Assembly: GCA_009744235.1 (NCBI GenBank)
Contig: WPHV01000002.1
Coordinates: forward strand, 1 to 64,000
Reading direction: 5' to 3'
From: Gillisella vitis
GTDB lineage: Bacteria; Pseudomonadota; Alphaproteobacteria; Rhizobiales; Rhizobiaceae
DNA length: 64,000 nt
Position numbers and translations under genes: made by a program
Shown: piece after piece, positions 43,236 to 52,704 of the stretch
Layout: each line of letters opens with the position of its first letter
Position numbering within the stretch: the stretch's first letter is position 1
Notes under the pieces: generated by a model
What the model was told of the DNA's origin: nothing
Database searches by the model: none
Seen by the model: the letters and a program-made list of their open reading frames with translations, nothing else

Positions 43236-43473
43236 ACGTTACTCCAATCCTGCGCATTACAACCATATTAGGCATCAGAGTCCGGAGCTTCAAGATGGTT
43301 ATGCTGCACGGCAATAAGTTGTAAAAGTGACCCGCGCCAAACAAGATGCCATCTAAAAGAGTGTATCTTGGTTTCAGGCTCTCAATTTCAATGCAATGCG
43401 CGGCATGCATATTCCTGTACGCTAACATACAATTAAATTAAAGAATTTCAGGATTGATCTTTAAGAGGTGCAA

Positions 43474-44691
43474 ATGAACATCCAAACGTCTAGCGCAATT
43501 TCCAAGGATCTCAATTTACCCCTAGCAAAGCATAGCGATATTACTTGGCGTATGCATGCGACCCAAGATGTCAAATATAGTGTCTCCATTGTGAACGAAA
43601 TTCTAAATCCAAACAATCCATCTCTGGCCCATGCGTGCCATAAGTACGTAAAATCTGGAGAAAAGACAAAACGATTGGTCGTAATTGACGAATTAGTTTA
43701 TAATTTATATGGGGAAGAATTTAAAAATTACTTCAGCAATTGGAATTTTGATATTCGCTGGAAGATCATTATCGGCGATGAAATTAACAAGAATATGGAT
43801 GCCGCAATTACCGTTGCTGAGGCGATGGCCGAGGCCGGACTGTTGCGGCGTGGTGAGGTAGTCATCGGAATTGGTGGCGGTGTTCTCTTGGATGTTGTTG
43901 GCTTCGCATCCAGTCTTTATAGGCGAGGCATTCCTTATGTTCGAATCCCGACAACGCTCATGGGGCAGATTGACGCCGGAATAGGAATAAAGACAGGCGT
44001 TAATCACGGAGACCACAAGAATCGACTTGGTACCTATTTTGCGCCGTCTTCAGCTCTTATCGATACCAGTTTTTTACGTAGCCTGAGCAAGCGTCATATC
44101 TCAAATGGCGTCGCTGAAATTATTAAAATGGCACTCATCAAAGACTTTGCTTTGTTTGAATTGCTCGACAATCTCTCATCTGAGATGACAGCCGAGCTAT
44201 TTTCCTCCGATAATGCCATAATTAAAGAAATTATATCTCGCTCAATTGTCGGGATGCTAGAAGAGCTTGAGCCAAATCTTTGGGAAGCTGAATTGTCGCG
44301 TTGTGTTGATTATGGCCATACTTTCAGCCCATCGTTGGAACTTATAGCAACACCGGAACTCCTGCACGGTGAAGCAGTTGCCGTTGATATGGCCCTGTGC
44401 ATCGCGTTGGCGAGAGGTAGGTCACTCCTCAGCGAGGAAGAAGCCAACAGAGCCATTGCGCTTATAGCCAAATCCGGCTTGCCCGTGAGGCATCCATCTT
44501 TCAAGCATGAATTGCTTGAAAAGGCTCTGTCCGATACGGTGAAGCACCGCGATGGCCAACAAAGAATACCATTGACTGATGGCCTCGGCGCGGTCACGTT
44601 CGTTAACGATCTGACCTCTGCCGAGTTGGCTGCGGCGCTTGAATTTCTTGATGAGCGTCAGCATATGTTCAGCCAAGCGATCACAGTATGA
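43474..44691 (+). CDS. Sugar phosphate cyclase, 2-epi-5-epi-valiolone synthase type
   Basis: A 405-aa protein of the dehydroquinate synthase superfamily. NAD/substrate motifs: GGGVLLDVVGFASSLYRRG, then RIPTTLMGQIDAGIGIKTGVN and HKNRLG. The metal-ligand region reads GVAEIIKMALIKD, and VDYGHTFSPSLE is diagnostic: EEVS enzymes have GH-x-FSP and an EPNLWE segment (present here) where dehydroquinate synthases differ. The expected reaction is cyclisation of sedoheptulose 7-phosphate to 2-epi-5-epi-valiolone. ATG 43474 is favoured, five bases after AAGAGG. Its stop overlaps the next start (ATGA). Other cyclases of the family (DDGS, EVS) are less likely but need residue-level comparison. Confidence 0.85.
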   Translation: MNIQTSSAISKDLNLPLAKHSDITWRMHATQDVKYSVSIVNEILNPNNPSLAHACHKYVKSGEKTKRLVVIDELVYNLYGEEFKNYFSNWNFDIRWKIIIGDEINKNMDAAITVAEAMAEAGLLRRGEVVIGIGGGVLLDVVGFASSLYRRGIPYVRIPTTLMGQIDAGIGIKTGVNHGDHKNRLGTYFAPSSALIDTSFLRSLSKRHISNGVAEIIKMALIKDFALFELLDNLSSEMTAELFSSDNAIIKEIISRSIVGMLEELEPNLWEAELSRCVDYGHTFSPSLELIATPELLHGEAVAVDMALCIALARGRSLLSEEEANRAIALIAKSGLPVRHPSFKHELLEKALSDTVKHRDGQQRIPLTDGLGAVTFVNDLTSAELAAALEFLDERQHMFSQAITV

Positions 44692-45710
44692 CGCGCACAG
44701 CCACAGTGATAGACGTGGGGGGAACCCACGTCCGTTGGGCGAAGTGGAGTCCGGCGGGAGGTGTTTATGATCGACGCAGTTCCCCCGCGCCCAATTTTCG
44801 TCGTCACCCCGAGTTGTCAGGACTTCAGCTTCAGGAGCGGCTGATTAACTCGATTTGTGAGCTTGCGCCAGATCAGCCGAATTCGGTGGTAGCGATTTCG
44901 TTTGGCGCGGCCTTAAATCAACTGAACGGAACGGTGTATGCTTCTGCGCCATTATGGGGTGACTATGACGCGCCTCTCCATTTATCCGCTGCCTTGTCTG
45001 ATAGAAGACCAGATGTTCAATGGCATGTGGTAAACGATGTGACCGCAGCGTTGCTGCATGTTGCGTCATTGCCCCTTTGCCGGCAAGATCGAAAGGTCAT
45101 GTTGGCAACGATAAGCACCGGGATTGCGGCCCGCACGATTGATCGTTCCACAATGCGGATTCCCCTTGATGCCAATGGATTACAGGGAGAGATCGGTCAC
45201 TTACCAGCGTCTGCAAATCTCTTCGCTCAGCCATTTGTCCTGAACTGCGATTGTGGCAAACAGGGCCACCTCGCGGCCTATTCGTCAGGCCCTGGCATCG
45301 AACGGGTGGCAAATATCCTGCGGGAACAATACCCACAGGATTGGGATAGGTCGTTGCTTGCCCTCCATATACAGGATGGCGCATCCTGGGAGCATGCATT
45401 CAAGGCTTCCGTCATCGCTGGAGACAGCTTGGCTACGAATTTGCTTGCCGTGGTGACCGCGCCCGTCGCAGATGTCCTGCGAACCGCGCTTTGTCTAGAC
45501 CCAGATCTGGACCGGATTGTGTTGACTGGTGGTGTCGCAGTGGCGCTCGGCGACCACTACAGAAATGCAATTTTACAACATCTTAGCAATCAAGGTCTCT
45601 ATCTGACCAGCAAGTATAATCCGAATTGGGTCGCGGACCGGATTGTCGTCTGGGATGCGGATTGTCTTTTTGGTGCAGGAATTGCCGCGCAGATGGCGGG
45701 CGCGCAATGA
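44688..45710 (+). CDS. ROK-family kinase, probable C7-cyclitol kinase
   Basis: A 340-aa sugar-kinase-fold protein: VIDVGGTHVRW (phosphate 1), GLQGEIGHLP (sugar/His-metal) and CDCGKQGHLAAYSSGPG (zinc-site region, where the third Cys is replaced by His; the next Glu is also absent). ROK kinases include the acarbose/validamycin cyclitol 7-kinases AcbM/ValC, which phosphorylate the product of the cyclase encoded directly upstream. The gene overlaps cyclase and dehydrogenase genes by four bases on either side, so products are made together. A plain glucokinase role is the alternative. Confidence 0.82.
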   Translation: MTRTATVIDVGGTHVRWAKWSPAGGVYDRRSSPAPNFRRHPELSGLQLQERLINSICELAPDQPNSVVAISFGAALNQLNGTVYASAPLWGDYDAPLHLSAALSDRRPDVQWHVVNDVTAALLHVASLPLCRQDRKVMLATISTGIAARTIDRSTMRIPLDANGLQGEIGHLPASANLFAQPFVLNCDCGKQGHLAAYSSGPGIERVANILREQYPQDWDRSLLALHIQDGASWEHAFKASVIAGDSLATNLLAVVTAPVADVLRTALCLDPDLDRIVLTGGVAVALGDHYRNAILQHLSNQGLYLTSKYNPNWVADRIVVWDADCLFGAGIAAQMAGAQ

Positions 45711-46849
45711 CAGCTTCTCATCGCGCAGTGGTCAGGGCAAATGGCACAACCTCTGTATTGGATCGCCAAACATCTACCCCAAACGACCACGAACTGCTGG
45801 TGGCTCCACTCCACGTGGGGTTATGCGGCACTGATATCCAGATGTTGCGAGGACTTCGTTCCGACCCCACGCCTGTTATTGGGCACGAAGGGGTGTGCAG
45901 GGTTGTCGCAGTTGGCAATGATGCACCTGAATGGATCACTCCGGGAACTCTCGTCTGTATTAACCCTACTCACCGTGATGATCCATCCTTCCTTCTTGGT
46001 CACAATGTCGAAGGCTTGTTGCAGGAGCGGGTGCTTATCCCCAGCACTGCGGTGCTGGGTGGGCTGGTACTCCCTCTTAGCGAAGCCATGAACGCTGAAA
46101 TTGCGACATTAATTGAGCCATTGGCAGTTGTTCATTATGCGCTGCACCTTCTCGCAGAGCACAAGCCGGATACAATCGTTATTTTCGGCGACGGTGTGAT
46201 TGGGCAAATTGCAGCACGTGCCGCTACCGACATACTGGGCGCGGACGCGCGTATCGTGCAAGTGCACCACACGGCGAGGGGGATCGAATGGAGCGCCAAC
46301 CATGCCGTTTCCACTGTTCATCGCATATTACACGACAAAGCGGGAGCACAATATCTGGCGAACCTCCCTTCGAATGCGCGAGTGGCGGTCCTCCTCGCGA
46401 CACCAAGAGATGCAACCTTGTTATGCCTTGATACGGCACTTCAAAATATACGTGGCGAGCTTGCAATTAACTTACTCGGAGGCTTGCCACCAAACGCGGC
46501 GAGCCCGTTATTGCCGGAGGTAGACCTTAATGTGATCCGTGCTGCGAATTGTGCAGGTGCGCCAAACCCACCCCTAAGGTTCAGCCTGTCAACAATTACC
46601 GGCAAGACAGTATCCCTCATGGGTCACAGAGGCGTCGCCAACCGGCATCTCAAAGGTGCCGTTGCCGAATTGGCTGAGTTCCCATCACGCTATCAAGAAC
46701 TCATTACACATGTCGCCACGTTGGACGAGGCCGCGACTATCATGCAACAGCTGGCGACGTCCCGAGACCGCATCGTAAATGGTCGCCGACTTATCAAATT
46801 GGCGGTGCAAATCGAACCGAAACAACGCAGACTAAGAGGTGACCTATGA
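45707..46849 (+). CDS. Zinc-type medium-chain dehydrogenase (MDR)
   Basis: A 380-aa MDR-family protein: HVGLCGTDIQM (catalytic Cys), GHEGVCRVVAVG (structural/catalytic His-Glu), and a Rossmann segment IVIFGDGVIGQIAAR. The structural-zinc Cys cluster found in many ADHs is not evident. The start at ATG 45707 overlaps the kinase stop. In acarbose biosynthesis an MDR protein (AcbL) acts on the phosphorylated cyclitol, so a similar oxidoreductase step is likely here. It resembles the second MDR gene at 49907 only distantly. Confidence 0.82.
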   Translation: MTASHRAVVRANGTTSVLDRQTSTPNDHELLVAPLHVGLCGTDIQMLRGLRSDPTPVIGHEGVCRVVAVGNDAPEWITPGTLVCINPTHRDDPSFLLGHNVEGLLQERVLIPSTAVLGGLVLPLSEAMNAEIATLIEPLAVVHYALHLLAEHKPDTIVIFGDGVIGQIAARAATDILGADARIVQVHHTARGIEWSANHAVSTVHRILHDKAGAQYLANLPSNARVAVLLATPRDATLLCLDTALQNIRGELAINLLGGLPPNAASPLLPEVDLNVIRAANCAGAPNPPLRFSLSTITGKTVSLMGHRGVANRHLKGAVAELAEFPSRYQELITHVATLDEAATIMQQLATSRDRIVNGRRLIKLAVQIEPKQRRLRGDL

Positions 46850-47592
46850 CTTCGCTAACAGGTCGTCGAGGCCTTGTTGTCGGTGGCTCTACCGGTATTG
46901 GCAGAGCTATCGCTGATGCTTGGTCCGAAGCTGGCATGGATGTCCTTGTGCTTAGCCGATCGCGACCGAGAGAGCAGGGCAAGTTACGTTGGTCAGCTAT
47001 CGACTTAGCAGACCAAGTATCAGCCATTTCAGTGCTGGAGGAGGCAAGTAGAGAGCCGTTGCATGCGGTTAGTTTTGCTGCAGTGCATTATGGTGATCGA
47101 CGCACGCGATTTTCCGAGACGCCATTATCCCAATGGCGTCAACAGCTTGAGGTAAACCTCAACGGAATGTGGCTAACGTTGGCAACGACGTTACCCGCAC
47201 TGCGTAAGTCTGGGCCGGGTTTATTTTTAAATGTCTCTTCAGAGGTCGTTTTCAACGGTGGCCCAGGGCGTGCTGGCTATGCAGCGACGAAGACGGGATG
47301 CGCATCGTTACTTGAGTCGGTTTATCAGGAGGAAAATCCGGACGAAGTCCGTATCGTATCCGTGTTGCCAGCAGGCATGGTTGACTCGCCAGGTATTCGC
47401 CGTCGCCGTCCCGCCGACTTCGACTACTCCGAATACATGCGCCCCGATTGCTTCAGGTCAATCGCCGTTGAATTGGCCGAGACTGTGGGCGAGCATTATC
47501 ATGGTGATAGTCTCATCGTAGAGGGTGATGGTAGCTGGCATTCTGTGAGAAAAGGCGTCCCCACATCGCAAACTGATCGGAGCCGCATGTGA
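46846..47592 (+). CDS. Short-chain dehydrogenase/reductase of cyclitol operon
   Basis: A 248-aa SDR: VVGGSTGIGRA at residues 10-20, catalytic Ser in NVSSEVVF and YAATKTG for Tyr/Lys. NNAG is replaced by FAAVHYG, an unusual variant. It overlaps both neighbours by four bases. In the acarbose pathway an SDR (AcbN) follows the MDR step; here it may likewise reduce or oxidise the cyclitol ring. Confidence 0.82.
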   Translation: MTSLTGRRGLVVGGSTGIGRAIADAWSEAGMDVLVLSRSRPREQGKLRWSAIDLADQVSAISVLEEASREPLHAVSFAAVHYGDRRTRFSETPLSQWRQQLEVNLNGMWLTLATTLPALRKSGPGLFLNVSSEVVFNGGPGRAGYAATKTGCASLLESVYQEENPDEVRIVSVLPAGMVDSPGIRRRRPADFDYSEYMRPDCFRSIAVELAETVGEHYHGDSLIVEGDGSWHSVRKGVPTSQTDRSRM

Positions 47593-48431
47593 GTGCCGTT
47601 CGCGTTGGCCTGGTTGATTGGCGATTACCCGTAAGCGGCCCACTTGCTGTGATGCTTGCTGCGCAGCTTGGCGTGGATGGCATTCAACTCGACCTAGGCG
47701 GTCCTCGTCGCGCACCGTGGTTGGACGAGCCAAAGCGGCTGCATGAACTCCAATTGACACTGGCTGGTTCGGGGCTGGTGCCATTGGCTATCTCTGCCAA
47801 CGTACTCAATGATCTCGGGTTGACGGCAAAGGAGGGCACCAGTTTAGCCAACGATGTCCGAAACGTGATTATCCGCGCATTGAATGTGGCGGCTGAACTC
47901 GGCGTTGATCTTGTTTTTCTTCCAAGTTTCCGGCGCAGCGCCATCACCGATCCACCGACGTTGACAAGGACGGCGGAGATCTTGCGATGGGCATGTGACG
48001 AAGCAAGCCAACGGAAAATACTCTTAGCGACCGAAAATGTGTTGGCGCCAAAACAACTACGCACTTTGATGGCATTGGTGGACTCGTCAAATTTTCGAGT
48101 TGTACTCGATACCGGAAATATTTCGAACCTAGGCGCGGATCCAGTGGCCATTTTGCGCACTGCCGGCGCAGCCTTGGCCAGACAGGTTCATATCAAAAAT
48201 ACCAACGATCAGCAGCCACTACGCGCACCGGCCCCTGCCGTCTTGAACACGCTCGCCGAACTTCGTCAATCAAGCGTCCCCATTAATGCAATGATACTGG
48301 AAAACGACTATCGCAATGGCGAATTGAACCGCATCACGGCGGATATAGGCTGGCTACGGGACCAACTCGCCGCCCAATCGAACAATTCCATGGCCGCTTC
48401 ACAGAACAAAATTGAAGCATCTGTTCAATAA
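47589..48431 (+). CDS. Sugar phosphate isomerase/epimerase, xylose-isomerase-like TIM barrel
   Basis: A 280-aa AP-endonuclease-2/IolE-like TIM barrel. Metal and substrate residues appear in LLATENVL (Glu), VVLDTGNIS (Asp), QVHIKNTND (His, Lys) and AMILENDYR (Glu) - a complete set for this superfamily. It starts with GTG overlapping the SDR stop. It would epimerise or isomerise a cyclitol or its keto form, the role filled by AcbO or ValD in known pathways, although those need not be homologous. Confidence 0.8.
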   Translation: MSAVRVGLVDWRLPVSGPLAVMLAAQLGVDGIQLDLGGPRRAPWLDEPKRLHELQLTLAGSGLVPLAISANVLNDLGLTAKEGTSLANDVRNVIIRALNVAAELGVDLVFLPSFRRSAITDPPTLTRTAEILRWACDEASQRKILLATENVLAPKQLRTLMALVDSSNFRVVLDTGNISNLGADPVAILRTAGAALARQVHIKNTNDQQPLRAPAPAVLNTLAELRQSSVPINAMILENDYRNGELNRITADIGWLRDQLAAQSNNSMAASQNKIEASVQ

Positions 48432-48634
48432 AATAACCAACAGATTCAACACTTAAACAAAGTAAAACCAGGAAATCACATGTCGATTCCGCTTTATTAC
48501 TTATCACTGTCGCCAGTCGTAATTTCCGAATTTTGACGCTCATTTTATTAAGGTGGCAATCCGCGGAACCATTTTCCCAGGGTTGCAGCTTGAATTTCAA
48601 ACCCTTCAGTTTCTTTCGAATTTAGAGGATACCT

Positions 48635-49813
48635 ATGCCCATAATTCTCTTTGCATTAATGCTTGGTGTGTTTTGCGTTGGTACCGCAGAGATTGTCGTT
48701 TCCGGGCTTTTGCCGATCGTGGCTAGCGATCTCTCTGTCTCCGTGCCTGAAGCCGGTCTACTCGTCACTGGCTACGCACTGGGAGTCACAATCGTTGGCC
48801 CGTTTGTGACCTTGTTCACCACCAACGTGCCGCGCAAAATGCTCGTGCTTGGATTGATGATACTGTTCGTCCTCGGCAACATTGCTTCCGTATTTGCCCC
48901 TGATTATCGTATGTTGATGTTGGCCCGCGTATTCACCTCCCTCAGTCACGGCACATTCGTCGCAGTCGCGTTTAACCTCGCGGCAAGTTTGTCGCCCGCA
49001 GATAAGCAGGGGTCCGCCATGGCAAAGATCGCTCTGGGTTTCAACATGGCAAACGCCGCTGGCGCACCATTGGGAGCATTTATCGGCCAAAATCTGGGTT
49101 GGCGTGCAACATTTGTCGCTATCATTTTGGTCGCTGTGGTTACTGTTGCTCTGATAGCAATGTTCATGCCCGCAAGTTTACCTCGCTCTAAACAAGCAAA
49201 AAAAGGGTCATTGCGCCAAGAACTTAGTGTATTAGGCCACTCAAATGTCCAGTTCGCAGTGGTGGCCACTGTACTTGCTCAGGGCGCAGTCTTCACTGCA
49301 TCAACGTATATTGTACCGCTCCTGACCGACGTGAGCAATTTTAACCCAAATGCCATAGCGGCGTTGCTTGTCGTATTTGGTCTTGGTGCGGTAATTGGTA
49401 ATTTTGCTGGCGGTCGGCTTGCAGACGGCAACGTTATGCGCGGCATCACCGTGGTTTTGACCAGCTTGACCCTGGTGCTGGCCGTATTTTGGCTGAGCAG
49501 CGTCACGCCTCTTCTGTCGGCCATCACACTATTCTTTTTCGGCGCTATTGGGTTTTCTATTATTCCATCGCTCCAGGCCCGCATTCAATCTGTCGCCTTG
49601 GCTGCGCCTACATTGGCCCTTTCGGTTAATGTATCGGCCTTCAATCTGGGTAATGGCCTGGGTGCCTGGTTGGGTGGGGCGGTCATTGGGCATGGGTTCG
49701 GTGTACGCGCAGTCCTCCTGGCAGCATCTGCATTGGCTGCGACAAGTTTAGCTATCATACTTTTGTCTTGGTACTTGGAACGTCGCAACAAACCAATCAC
49801 CACAACGACGTGA
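48635..49813 (+). CDS. MFS exporter, AraJ/DHA1 family
   Basis: A 392-aa protein with twelve predicted helices. It starts at once with a membrane segment containing GTAEIVVSGLLP, the G-T-x-E motif of AraJ/PbuE-type sugar and drug exporters, and motif C-like residues in helix 5 (ANAAGAPLGAFIG). It is 200 bases after the TIM-barrel gene, probably with its own promoter. Likely role: efflux of the cyclitol product. Confidence 0.85.
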   Translation: MPIILFALMLGVFCVGTAEIVVSGLLPIVASDLSVSVPEAGLLVTGYALGVTIVGPFVTLFTTNVPRKMLVLGLMILFVLGNIASVFAPDYRMLMLARVFTSLSHGTFVAVAFNLAASLSPADKQGSAMAKIALGFNMANAAGAPLGAFIGQNLGWRATFVAIILVAVVTVALIAMFMPASLPRSKQAKKGSLRQELSVLGHSNVQFAVVATVLAQGAVFTASTYIVPLLTDVSNFNPNAIAALLVVFGLGAVIGNFAGGRLADGNVMRGITVVLTSLTLVLAVFWLSSVTPLLSAITLFFFGAIGFSIIPSLQARIQSVALAAPTLALSVNVSAFNLGNGLGAWLGGAVIGHGFGVRAVLLAASALAATSLAIILLSWYLERRNKPITTTT

Positions 49814-49906
49814 CAGAGTAACAATACCTCCACGCTCAGCGGCTTGGCGCGCTGGCGCGCGCCTTCCAAACCAAATTAGCAGCAGATTTGATTATTTGGA
49901 GTTTAA

Positions 49907-50995
49907 ATGACGGAATTTCCATCCACTTACACAACTGCTGAGCTTGTCAGTGGAGCAGTTACCATCATCGAGAAAACCTTTCCTAGGGAAAGGCTCCTTG
50001 AAGACGTCGTTGTAATACGGCCTGATTACATAGGCATTTGTCGCGCTGACGTTAAAGAAATCGGTGGCTCCCGCGATATTCCAACTGATCGCGGTCCATT
50101 GTTCGGACATGAGCTTGTCGGTTCTGTGTCTTTTGCGGGAACTCAGAGTGGATTTCAAAAAGGTGATTTAGTGACATTCAACCCGAATATCACACCCATT
50201 CGCACTACTGGGTTTGCCGAATATGTGTTCATTCAAGGCACAACGGATCAACTAGACCAAGCCGTCGTGCGCGTCCCTGAGCCTGATATTCTCCAAAACG
50301 TTTGGATGCCTGAACCGTTCGCCTGTATTGTGCACGCGACCAAGAAACTACTGGAACTGACAGAGCTTGTGTCGTTCCACGGAAAGAAGGTCGGAATAAT
50401 AGGTGCTGGCTGTTCAGGCATCATGTTTGCGATGTACGCGAAGCATCTTGGCGCTTCGGTTGTTGTGTTCAATCGTGGTGAAATGCGGCGCACCTTCGCG
50501 CAAGACCAAGCGCTTTTAACCAAGGAAGAAGTTCTTCCCCTCACAGAAATTGATAATCACCGCGATACATTTGATGTCGTCATTGTTGTTCCGACCATTG
50601 TGACGGCAGAGATTTTACTCGCCGCCGCGAATATCGCATCTCATCAAGGAATTCTGCATATCTATGGTGGCACGCGCAAGGGGGACCGTTTCCCCTCAAC
50701 CCAAGTCGATATTGACACTATTCGACGGCAAGAAGGAGTTAGTGAGACGGAGTACATGGGAAAAGAAATTAAGATAGCTGGCGCCTACGGGTGCTACAAA
50801 GAAGACTATGAGGAAAGCTTTAGGTTGCGCTCAGAATACTCTACTCAATTTCCTCTGGAAAAGTTGATCTCGAAAGAGATAGTATTCGAAAAATTTTCTC
50901 AGCTTATTATGGATGTTGCGAAGGGAAATAAAGATTTCCCTGGTAAGGTTGTTATAAAAACCAATTCTACGGATACCAATATGATTAGGGTGTGA
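49907..50995 (+). CDS. Medium-chain dehydrogenase (MDR), possibly 3' end altered by IS3
   Basis: A 362-aa MDR-family oxidoreductase: YIGICRADVKEIGG (catalytic Cys), LFGHELVGSV (His-Glu) and the Rossmann fingerprint VGIIGAGCSGIMFA. The usual structural-zinc cysteines are lacking. It is the last gene of the cyclitol region and may oxidise or reduce the final product. The stop codon lies at the boundary with IS3 remnants, so a few C-terminal residues may derive from the insertion. Confidence 0.8.
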   Translation: MTEFPSTYTTAELVSGAVTIIEKTFPRERLLEDVVVIRPDYIGICRADVKEIGGSRDIPTDRGPLFGHELVGSVSFAGTQSGFQKGDLVTFNPNITPIRTTGFAEYVFIQGTTDQLDQAVVRVPEPDILQNVWMPEPFACIVHATKKLLELTELVSFHGKKVGIIGAGCSGIMFAMYAKHLGASVVVFNRGEMRRTFAQDQALLTKEEVLPLTEIDNHRDTFDVVIVVPTIVTAEILLAAANIASHQGILHIYGGTRKGDRFPSTQVDIDTIRRQEGVSETEYMGKEIKIAGAYGCYKEDYEESFRLRSEYSTQFPLEKLISKEIVFEKFSQLIMDVAKGNKDFPGKVVIKTNSTDTNMIRV

Positions 50996-51075
50996 ATCCG
51001 ACGCCGTTGAAACGGGCTGTGTTGGACTTGCATCGGAAAAGTGTAGAGGTTTTCTTGAGTTGCAAGGGAACCGGA

Positions 51076-51372
51076 ATGCCGAAGCAGAGGATTTTTACGA
51101 AGGAATTTGAGACGTAAGCTGTGCGCCTGGCACAGGCGAGCGGGCGGTCTCAGCGCGAGATCACCCAGGACCTGGGCGTCGGCCTATCAACGCTGGTGCG
51201 CTGGATCGGTCGTCGCCGTGATCAGACAATGGATGCGCCGACAGGGTCCAAGACCACGGAAGACATGGTGGCCGAACTGAAGCGTTTACGCCGGGAGAAC
51301 GAAATCCTGCGGCAGGAGCGCGAGATACTGAAGCGTGCCGCAACTTTTTTCGCCAAGGAAGGAAGCCGATGA
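51076..51372 (+). pseudogene. IS3-family orfA, early stop
   Basis: The frame begins MPKQRIFTKEFET, hits TAA at 51115-51117, then continues in frame AVRLAQASGRSQREITQDLGVG with the helix-turn-helix and the leucine-zipper-like ELKRLRRENEILRQEREILK. A GTG at 51121 could restart translation. One nonsense change separates it from an intact orfA. Confidence 0.8.
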
Positions 51373-51772
51373 AGTTTCGGTTCACCGATCAGGCGAAAGA
51401 AGAATTCCCCGCATACCGTCTCTGCAAGGTTCTGGGCGTCAGCCAGAGCGGCTACTTTGCCTGGAAAGACCGGCCTGCAAGCCATCGCAGCCCGAGGACA
51501 TGGTGATGCTGGCGCATGTGCGCTCGGCCTACGCCCTGTCTCACGAGACCTATGGCAGCCCACGCATGACGCGGGAATTACAGGACAGCTGCTTTGCCAT
51601 CGGCCAGAGGCGAACCGCCCGGCTGATACGCGAGAATGGCCTGCATGGCCGGCAGAGGCGGAGGTTTAAACGCACCACGGATAGCCAGCATGCCTTCCCG
51701 GTTGCGCCTAACATCATCAATCAGGACTTCGCAGCAACCGCTCCCAATCAAAAATGGGGTGTTGATATTTCC
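51369..51772 (+). pseudogene. IS3-family orfB, frameshifted and truncated
   Basis: ATG 51369 overlaps the orfA stop. FRFTDQAKEEFPAYRLCKVLGVSQ is the usual OrfB start. A frameshift near 51500 moves to the frame encoding AHVRSAYALSHETYGSPRMT and the zinc-like helix region, ending PNQKWGVDIS just before the catalytic core, where the IS6 element interrupts. Confidence 0.8.
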
Positions 51773-51823
51773 GGCTCTGTTGCAAAGATTTCAAATAGCA
51801 ACGAAATTCCCTAATGTACTTTG

Positions 51824-52639
51824 TCAAGCGGACTGACCTTCGAGATTCTGGGCGAGCAGTGCCACGGCTTCCGTGAGAGCGCCCGGTCCGACGCCAAAAG
51901 CCCGTTCAACGATGCGAGCTTCACCACGGATATCGCCGGTCAGGTTGAAAATCGCAGCCTGCCCCTTGCGTAAAGCCCGCATCACCTCGAATCCCTTGAT
52001 CGTAGCATCGGCCGTTTTCAGCGTCTTGAATCCTCTCACGGGTCTGATCAGTTGTTTCCGCTTACCATGATCGGCCTCGACAACATTGTTCAGATACTTG
52101 ACTGCCGATGGACCAACTCTTTTGGGCATTTGTCATTTGTCATTTGTCATTTGTCATTTGCCATTTGCCATTTGCCATTTGCCATTGGCCTTCAGTTCTG
52201 CGATCGCGATCCCATAGGTTGGTGCCTTGTCGGTGTTGATGACCGTTGGCTTTTCCCAATCTTTCAGGCCGTTCAGCGCCTTGCCCAGGAATCTCTTGGC
52301 CGCTTTGGAAGCGCGGGTCGGCGACAGATAGAAGTCAATCGTGCTGCCGAATTTATCGACGGCCCGGTAAAGATAGGTCCACTTGCCGCGAACCTTCACA
52401 TAGGTTTCATCGACCCGCCAACTCGTCGATTGCGGGCGACGCCAATGCCAGCGCAGCCGCTTTTCAATCTCGGTCGCAAATTTCTGAACACAGCGATAGA
52501 TCGTGGAATGGTCGACCAGCACGCCCCTTTCAGCCATCATCTGTTCAAGATCACGGTAGCTCACCCCATAGCGGCAATACCAGCGAACTGCCCAAAGAAT
52601 GATTTCACCCCGGAAATGACGCCACTTAAAATCGCCCAT
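51824..52639 (-). pseudogene. IS6-family transposase broken by tandem-repeat expansion
   Basis: The N-terminal part from ATG 52639 (MGDFKWRHFRGE, then RVDETYVKVRG and VINTDKAPTYG) is normal up to AELKANGK. There the coding strand carries eight 7-bp repeats (52127-52182), which change the frame. The C-terminal part (VKYLNNVVEADHGKRK, the catalytic Glu region) continues in another frame. A missing base in the HRQ-VKYL junction adds a second shift. Confidence 0.85.
52127..52182. repeat. 7-bp tandem repeat, 8 units
   Basis: Four CATTTGT units (52127-52154) followed by four CATTTGC units (52155-52182). The repeat lies inside an IS6 transposase reading frame. Because 7 is not a multiple of 3, each unit gained or lost shifts the frame. 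Confidence 0.95.
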
Positions 52640-52704
52640 CAAAAATCTCGCTAAAAATTGCCAGAGTCTTTTTTGAGCATCATCGGAATTTTTGCAACAG
52701 AGCC

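Larger units (their letters stand above)
51000..51772 (+). mobile_element. IS3-family element, truncated
   Basis: It contains decayed orfA and the first part of orfB. The left end is approximate (near 51000). The right part is lost at 51773, where a type 3 IS6 element begins. Confidence 0.8.
51773..52704 (-). mobile_element. IS6-family element, type 3, with expanded 7-bp repeat (932 bp)
   Basis: Terminal repeats GGCTCTGTTGCAAA at 51773 and TTTGCAACAGAGCC ending at 52704. It is inserted in IS3 orfB on one side and joined to the dispersed repeat (52705-52918) on the other. It is the fullest copy of the element whose ends are also at 9919 and 42203. Confidence 0.88.

Noticed and set aside
52127..52182. 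CRISPR-like array
   Set aside because: Units are 7 bp with no spacers; it is a simple tandem repeat.
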